Below are positions 58,536 to 64,000 of a DNA stretch of 64,000 bases, one piece after another (position 1 is the stretch's first letter; each line of letters opens with the position of its first letter). Under the pieces are notes generated by a model. That model was not told the origin of the DNA, did not search any database, and saw only the letters and a program-made list of their open reading frames with translations. Both the position numbers and the translations under genes were made by a program. The stretch is from Peronospora farinosa (lineage: Eukaryota > Oomycota > Peronosporomycetes > Peronosporales > Peronosporaceae), in the NCBI GenBank assembly GCA_947646735.1, contig CANTFK010000992.1:372001-436000 (forward strand). Reading direction: 5' to 3'.

Positions 58536-59021
58536 AACGAGATTTGTTATCGACGTCAGTTGACGTGTAACTTATCATCGAGTCGCGTATGTAATCTTTT
58601 GCTCAGATGTCTTGGTCTGTTTTGCAGTTCCTGGTAGTCTATCTCGACGCTGATCTCAGTGTCACAACTCAAACCAATACTTTGAAGTGACAAATAACGT
58701 CGTATCACCGCCATGTGATTGTATGATGATTACCGACCATTCAGTTGACACAAATGTATTATCCCCTTTACAATGGTAAGCAGCGCTCAACAATCCAAGT
58801 TTACGCGCAGGACCACACACTCCACACCTTCAGCAGGACGTCCTACATTCGCTGGTTACAGTAGTCACCCGAACCACAAGTGTCTGCTCGCCCATCGTTT
58901 CAATCCAAGTTTGCTGATGATCGAATGACAGCTATATACCAAAGTTCATGATTTTCGTAAACGTCGGCAGCCGTCTTCAGTCTGCAAAAGCTCACGTTCC
59001 ACACGGATATTGAATGGGCTC
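58536..59021. other. Spacer between convergent genes
   Basis: No open frame of note. It holds the 3' ends of the SHOC1-like gene and WASHC4. Confidence 0.5.
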
Positions 59022-62000
59022 TTAGTCCTTGAAAAAAATCCGGGCGCCGTTAAGAGACCAATCAAGCAGGTCAAACTCACGGCGGTTCAATTCGATACGC
59101 TTAGCGGTGAGCTGCAACGTATGGACTTCTTCCTCGTCATCAATCAACTCGGCAGTAGTCTCCTTCTGCTTCTTAGCCACCTGCTCGCGCTTGCGGGCCT
59201 CACGCTCACTTTGCTTCTCGTTGTAGGCTTCTTCCTCGATCTTGTACTTGCGCTCCACTTCTTCGAACCAGTGCAGTGCGTCAAATTGCTATGAACACAT
59301 TCACAGGAGTATAAAACGTTAATACAATATATACATATACCAAGCATATTGCAAGCATGAATGCATCGCACGTCTCCTTGGTCCAGAATAGCGAGGATGT
59401 AGGCAACCCCGATCGCAAATCCGTCATCCGAAAAGTACGACTCTCGTCGACGTGTGTTCTTATACATGAGGTCCTTCGCCTGTACAGTTGTCTCGACGTA
59501 GTTGATGGTAAGCGCCGGAAGAATGGCGTAGAAGTTGACTAAATGTTTTTGCTCATCGCTCGCAGTAACGTCCTGAAATACCTTTACCAGCACCTTGAAG
59601 TAGTCATTGTTTTCCGAAAAGTTCTTGGCCAGCGTCGAGATAACCGAATCGAGGTTGCGAGCCGCCACCACAGTCTCACGGGATAGCTTAGCACCCACGA
59701 TTTCGTCCCTGACTACCTCACCTGACTTTTCATTCTTTAAAACGACGCCGTCGCCAGCATAGGCTTCAAACTTAAAGTGCGTGTGGTTCAGGTCCGGTAC
59801 AAATTTAATGGCATTGCTGCAATAGTTCATGCCGGCTGAACGCACCATACGCACGTAGCCTAGTGCGTTGCCAATCTCAGTGATCAGCATGCGGAACTGG
59901 TCTAGGAACGTCTTGCCTGAATCCGAGACGCCTAGTTTTCGAATATCCTTGTTGAACTGGAACGCTCGGTTAAAAGGATATTTGTTGTCTACCTCCTTGT
60001 CGTCACGGTGCTTCTTGTACCAGCGTTTCTCGCGCTGCAAATGACTTTTGATGTATTCGTCGAATAGGAACTGTGAGAAGATGTCAAATTTCTTCGTCAG
60101 AAACTGATACGTAAAATTTACAGTCGTATTCATGATGCCCATGCCGTGCGTGCGGATCGAGCTCGCGATCGAATGGATATTAATCGAGTTCAGGTGCCGA
60201 GAGCCTTTGTCGCTGCGTCGCTCCAAGAAGAATTGCTGGTTCAGATTGTAATTGTAACGCGCAACAAATATCTGAATATTGCGCATGATCTGTAGAATAT
60301 CCAGTCCCTGGTCGAGCGAACCCATGGGAAGATGATTATCTGCGAGACTCAAACCATACTTGTCGTTAGCCAAATTACGCATCTCACCGTACGTTTTCCA
60401 GTCGTGTAGTGCAACAGTGGTCAAATTGTAAAACGTGCTCTCGAGATAATGCGTAACTTGCTGACGTAGATCAAGCGTCTTTCCGTGAAGGCGAATGGGT
60501 CGCAGATCGAGGTAGTAGTGGAGTACCTTGAAGTCAGCGTTCTTCGGGTTGGGTGCATCCAAGTGATCCAAGTGGACTGAATGCACGTGCAGACGAAGAT
60601 CATTTTCTACGTCCTTGCACAAATTTTCCACAATTTCCTCTTCCATGACTGACTCGATAAACTCTGCATATGCATTTACATAAACTTCATTATTCGTCTC
60701 GTGCTGCGCACCACGCAACAGCTTTATCGCGTCAAGAAAGCCACCAGCGATATACTGGATTCGATTGACTTGTTCAGGTTGACGGTAAATATCCGACAAA
60801 AAAGGGTGCAATAACTCGCGACTCCAGTAAAAGAAGGAACAATCGCAAGCATTTCGAATCTTGCGCTGAAAATCACTCAGCAGACGTAGCTTCCAAATGA
60901 GCTTCACAGGCTCATCGGCATCCTTAAGACCCATGGGGATCGCAGTGTCCATATCGCCACCCTTCTCACTAGCATCACTACCGTTTTCCGGTGATATCAT
61001 CGCGATTTGAGCCGCGAGATCAACAACTGTGATACGCGTGTACGAAAAAGACTCCCCAGAATTAAGTATATCTTCTAGCACCGTCACGGCGGCCAGAACA
61101 TCTAGCTTCGTGTCATCGAACTTTTTGCTCGCTTCCAAATGAGCCTTCAGCGGACGAAAAGACGAGAACAACGAGTGTGCCACTTGGCGCAGCAAGTGTG
61201 ACGATGACTCGGCCAGGATAGGATTCTTCCGCGCAAACATAAACTCAACTGCCTTCAGGATCTCAATACACGTGTACAACGGTCTTACCACCCGCTTGGG
61301 CATCGGAATTTGAAGCGAAAGGTGCAAGTTGACAAGCGTGTGCATCATAGTCTGCACTCGTTTCGCTAGAATTAAGCCCTTGAGAATTAAGTTGCCACGA
61401 ATGCTCAAAGTTCGTGACGCATCACCCATCCCGCGCGTTGTCGGCTGAAAAAATGACTCCATACGAACAAGCCACGCACTTAACTCCAACTTGGCGGTTG
61501 TTACATCAGTTGGAAAGGCATCGTCCATCGAATGCAAGTACTCACGACGGAATTGCACAATGTCGGTGGGGTAAAGCTTCTTCGATGTCATAGGCGAGTA
61601 CTTCAACAAAAAGTCTGGCATGTACCACATGATCTTACCGCAAATGGTCACACAAGGAGCTTTCTGCTGCATTTCCCACAGCCTTTTGTACAGCACAGGG
61701 TCTGTCGGAACATTAGACGGCTGAAGTCGGCGAAGTAGCACGTACAATCCCGCTGTGCCAACAAGATCGTTTCTTTCAAACGTTTCTGTGGCTGACGTAA
61801 TTGCACCCTCGGCAAGGCTCAAACGAGCACTGATACAATGAACAAATTCATCCAGAAAAACCCGGTTCGTGCGAATGTCAATCCTGGACTCTCCTCCACT
61901 ACTGCTTGCACGTCTACCGCCTCGCTCGCTGTCACTCCCATCAGAATTGTCTTCATCGTCCGCGACGTCGCCTCCAGAGAAAATCTCGAAATCTTGTTCG

Positions 62001-62976
62001 ATACAGCTTTGGAAAACCTGTGCACTCATTATCGTCTGGTCCAGACTAACGAGAAGTCGTTCAAATTGCTTCACTTTGTCTACTGTAACGTTGTACCGGG
62101 GTGGGTCTGAGCGCACATACTGCATCATGCGTTTATATTTGTCCCACGACGTGATGATGTTCGGGTTGTCAATAACAATAGCATCGATAGTGACCATGAC
62201 TTCAAGCAAACTTGCCAGCGCGTCAAACACGGGGTGAAGGTGTACAAGCTTAAACGTGGACTTCCACAATTTCTGGAAACTTTGATACAGACTCGCGAGC
62301 TGGTGGATCATGTTGATGGTGATAGCGTTGCATCGGTCCACAAAGTTCGATATGTCCTGGAAGAACGCAAGCATGCGTCCAATGTGGACTTCATCCTCAC
62401 CAGCTTTCACGTCGCCTTCCTCTCCATGGCGTGCCTGACCAAACATGATCAGTGCCGGGTAAAAGTTGTCTTCCACCGTCACTTTGAGTTCCGAGATTTC
62501 GTCGCACAGCACAGAAAACACCGTAAGAACCTTGTTGAATAGCTCATTATCTGTCTTAATCAGATCCTGAACATCCACGCGCTCAGCTGGATGAAGATAC
62601 AGTTGAATAGGATCTGCCTGTATAAACATCCACAATAATCCTTAGACTTTACAACAACAACAAAAGAAAGAAAGAACGATCCACTATGAAGTCGTACCCA
62701 GTATCCCCACACTTCCGACATTGCCGCTGTAATTGCGTCCTCAATCTCCTTTAGTTTTGTCTACAGTATCAGAAAACAAACAAGCAAATTTCATCAGCTA
62801 CAACAAAATCTCTCTCTTCTTGTCATTTTTTTCTCCTCCTCTTCCTTCATCTTACTGTATGATCATTAATAATAGCCAATCCACGTTGTAACTCCTCTCG
62901 AATAGGTTGCTCTGTCAGCAAACACACATCACCACGACATCATTAGCTCCTTCAGACCAAACCGTCGACCAATTTC

Positions 62977-63024
<48 letters not shown>

Positions 63025-63525
63025 TTGTGCATCAAATTCCGTAAACGGACTCCCAAATTGATCATCCAAGTTCCAATTCTCCGTAATCGTCGACAATGCG
63101 TTACTGTCGGTACGTTTTTTACCTTTCGTGACCCCAAAATTCGATACAAATGACGATTCACGACCTCTCACTGACCCACTGCTTAAACTTGAGCGACTAC
63201 TCGTTCGTGACAATCGAGACGTTCTTGAATCCGATCGTTGTCGATTGTGACTCAAAGAGACTCTTCTATCAAAACCCGTAAGTCTCAACTCTTTTGCAGA
63301 CACATCCGAAGCTCGGGAATCAGCTCGTCCCATGTCAAAACGTGTGGAATCAGCCCATGACGCCTTGGAATCAAATCTCGGACGTTGGTCGGGACGATGC
63401 GATGGAGACAATAAAACACTTGATTCATCTGATAAACTTCTGATGCGACTGATTCTACTGCTGCTACTTTTGTGTAAAGCGTCTTCTTCTGATGCATTTT
63501 TCTTCTCCTTCTCCTTCTCGTTCAT
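59022..63525 (-). CDS. WASHC4: WASH complex subunit 4 (SWIP), 1377 aa
   Basis: Exons 63525-63024, 62911-62856, 62760-62698, 62617-59372 and 59288-59022, all in phase. From exon 3 the protein is colinear with SWIP: LKEIEDAI, DLIKTDNELFNKVLTVF, QFERLLVSLDQ, TFYNLTTVALHDW, LDILQIMRNIQIF, GIMNTTVNFTYQFL, LDQFRMLITEIGNALGYVRM and DDGFAIGVAYILAILDQ, ending FDLLDWSLNGARIFF. The WASH complex drives Arp2/3 actin assembly on endosomes for retromer sorting. The first about 167 residues are a Ser/Arg-rich region absent from animal SWIP (about 1170 aa). The 83-nt last intron restores LDQGDQFDALHWF. ATG at 63525 is the first in frame. Confidence 0.93.
62978..63020 (-). repeat. (GA)n microsatellite in WASHC4 intron 1
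   Basis: About 21 dinucleotide units directly after the splice donor on the minus strand (GTGAGAGAGAG). It sits between donor and branch region, and its first units overlap the donor consensus. Confidence 0.95.
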
Positions 63526-63792
63526 AATAGACAAATGAGGAGGGACGACGTCGTCACTTTTGTGTGTAAAAAAATAAAATTTGGTTGGATTGGGTTTTTT
63601 TATAACATCTTTGAAAGGGTTTTAGTCACTTACTTGATAGACCACATGCCAGTAAAGTGTCATTGCAGGTAGAAACTGACTATTATTGGTGCCTAATCTT
63701 TAACGGATACTACGAAATGCACTTGTAAATATCATTTTTAATTAAAAATGTACCTAACCATATTGACAAACTCGATGCCTTTTCGACCTCTT
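63526..63792. other. Spacer upstream of WASHC4
   Basis: No gene seen. It should contain the WASHC4 promoter and the 3' flank of the next minus-strand gene. Confidence 0.5.
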
Positions 63793-64000
63793 TAGTGATA
63801 ATGTGACTGCTCATGGACACGCGAGTCCGGGGAATATGACGATCCGAGAGGTGTCGGCGCGTACCGCTGTCTAGACGAATATACATGTCGATCAGAATAG
63901 TCGGATGAGTACCTGGACGAGTACTCTGGGCCTCGTGTGGTCGGCGTAAACCCTGCACCCGAAGCAATGAACCTTCCACCGTCGTGGAGCTGGTGGTGGT
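63793..64000 (-). CDS. C-terminus of an unknown Ser/Tyr/Arg-rich protein (partial)
   Basis: Open from the window edge to TAA at 63793-63795. Reads GRFIASGAGFTPTTRG, then YSSRYSSDYSDRHVYSSR, ending VHEQSHYH. The low-complexity Ser/Tyr/Arg composition resembles RNA-binding protein tails. It runs off the right edge, so the domain content is unknown. Confidence 0.5.

Noticed and set aside
1..64000. CRISPR arrays, tRNA and rRNA genes
   Set aside because: No spaced direct repeats of CRISPR type and no cloverleaf or rRNA core sequence noticed by eye; the organism is a eukaryote.

Overview
The window looks like a nuclear contig of an oomycete (Peronosporales: Phytophthora or downy-mildew grade). Evidence is the gene set (tandem EF-hand giant, Fe-S-free sulfonucleotide reductase fused to glutaredoxin, LRR-type receptor pseudokinase of the TKL group, WASH subunit SWIP, seipin, SMN), dense genes with GT-AG introns mostly 47-95 nt long, and large blocks of decayed Ty3/gypsy chromoviruses and Ty1/copia elements. 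Every gene model here was joined by hand from splice signals and reading phase. Functional names rest on motifs read by eye, not on a search.

Layout. 0.1-11.8 kb, gene block: a 2470-residue EF-hand protein (+), a multi-exon unknown gene with one in-frame amber (-), an unknown 266-aa protein (-), and the divergently placed reductase-glutaredoxin gene (+). 12-44.6 kb, repeat block holding two host genes. A minus-strand chromovirus (about 12-18.84 kb) abuts an old copia remnant (18.9-20 kb). Then comes copia A (20029-33079), split by a complete gypsy element (22962-30870) with 5-bp target duplications. A JmjC/Tudor-like gene (33534-36066, +) and an RBR ubiquitin ligase (36264-37373, -) follow. 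Next are copia B (38175-42633, young LTRs but internally deleted) and a 5'-truncated chromovirus (about 42.8-44.6 kb and beyond).

45.7-64 kb, gene block: seipin (-), a repeat-rich spacer with an LTR and copia remnants, a receptor-like pseudokinase (-, six exons), SMN without a Tudor domain (+), a 56-aa membrane protein (-), an 897-residue XPF-fold protein resembling meiotic SHOC1/ZIP2 (+, eleven exons), WASHC4/SWIP (-), and the C-terminus of another gene running off the right edge (-).

The most unusual feature is shared by all three gypsy elements: a coding-like region on the antisense strand between the chromodomain and the 3' LTR. Other notable points are copia primer-binding sites that match the anticodon arm of initiator tRNA-Met and contain the gag start codon, a hidden last exon in the EF-hand gene, an APR lacking Fe-S cysteines, a Tudor-less SMN, and four strong hairpins.
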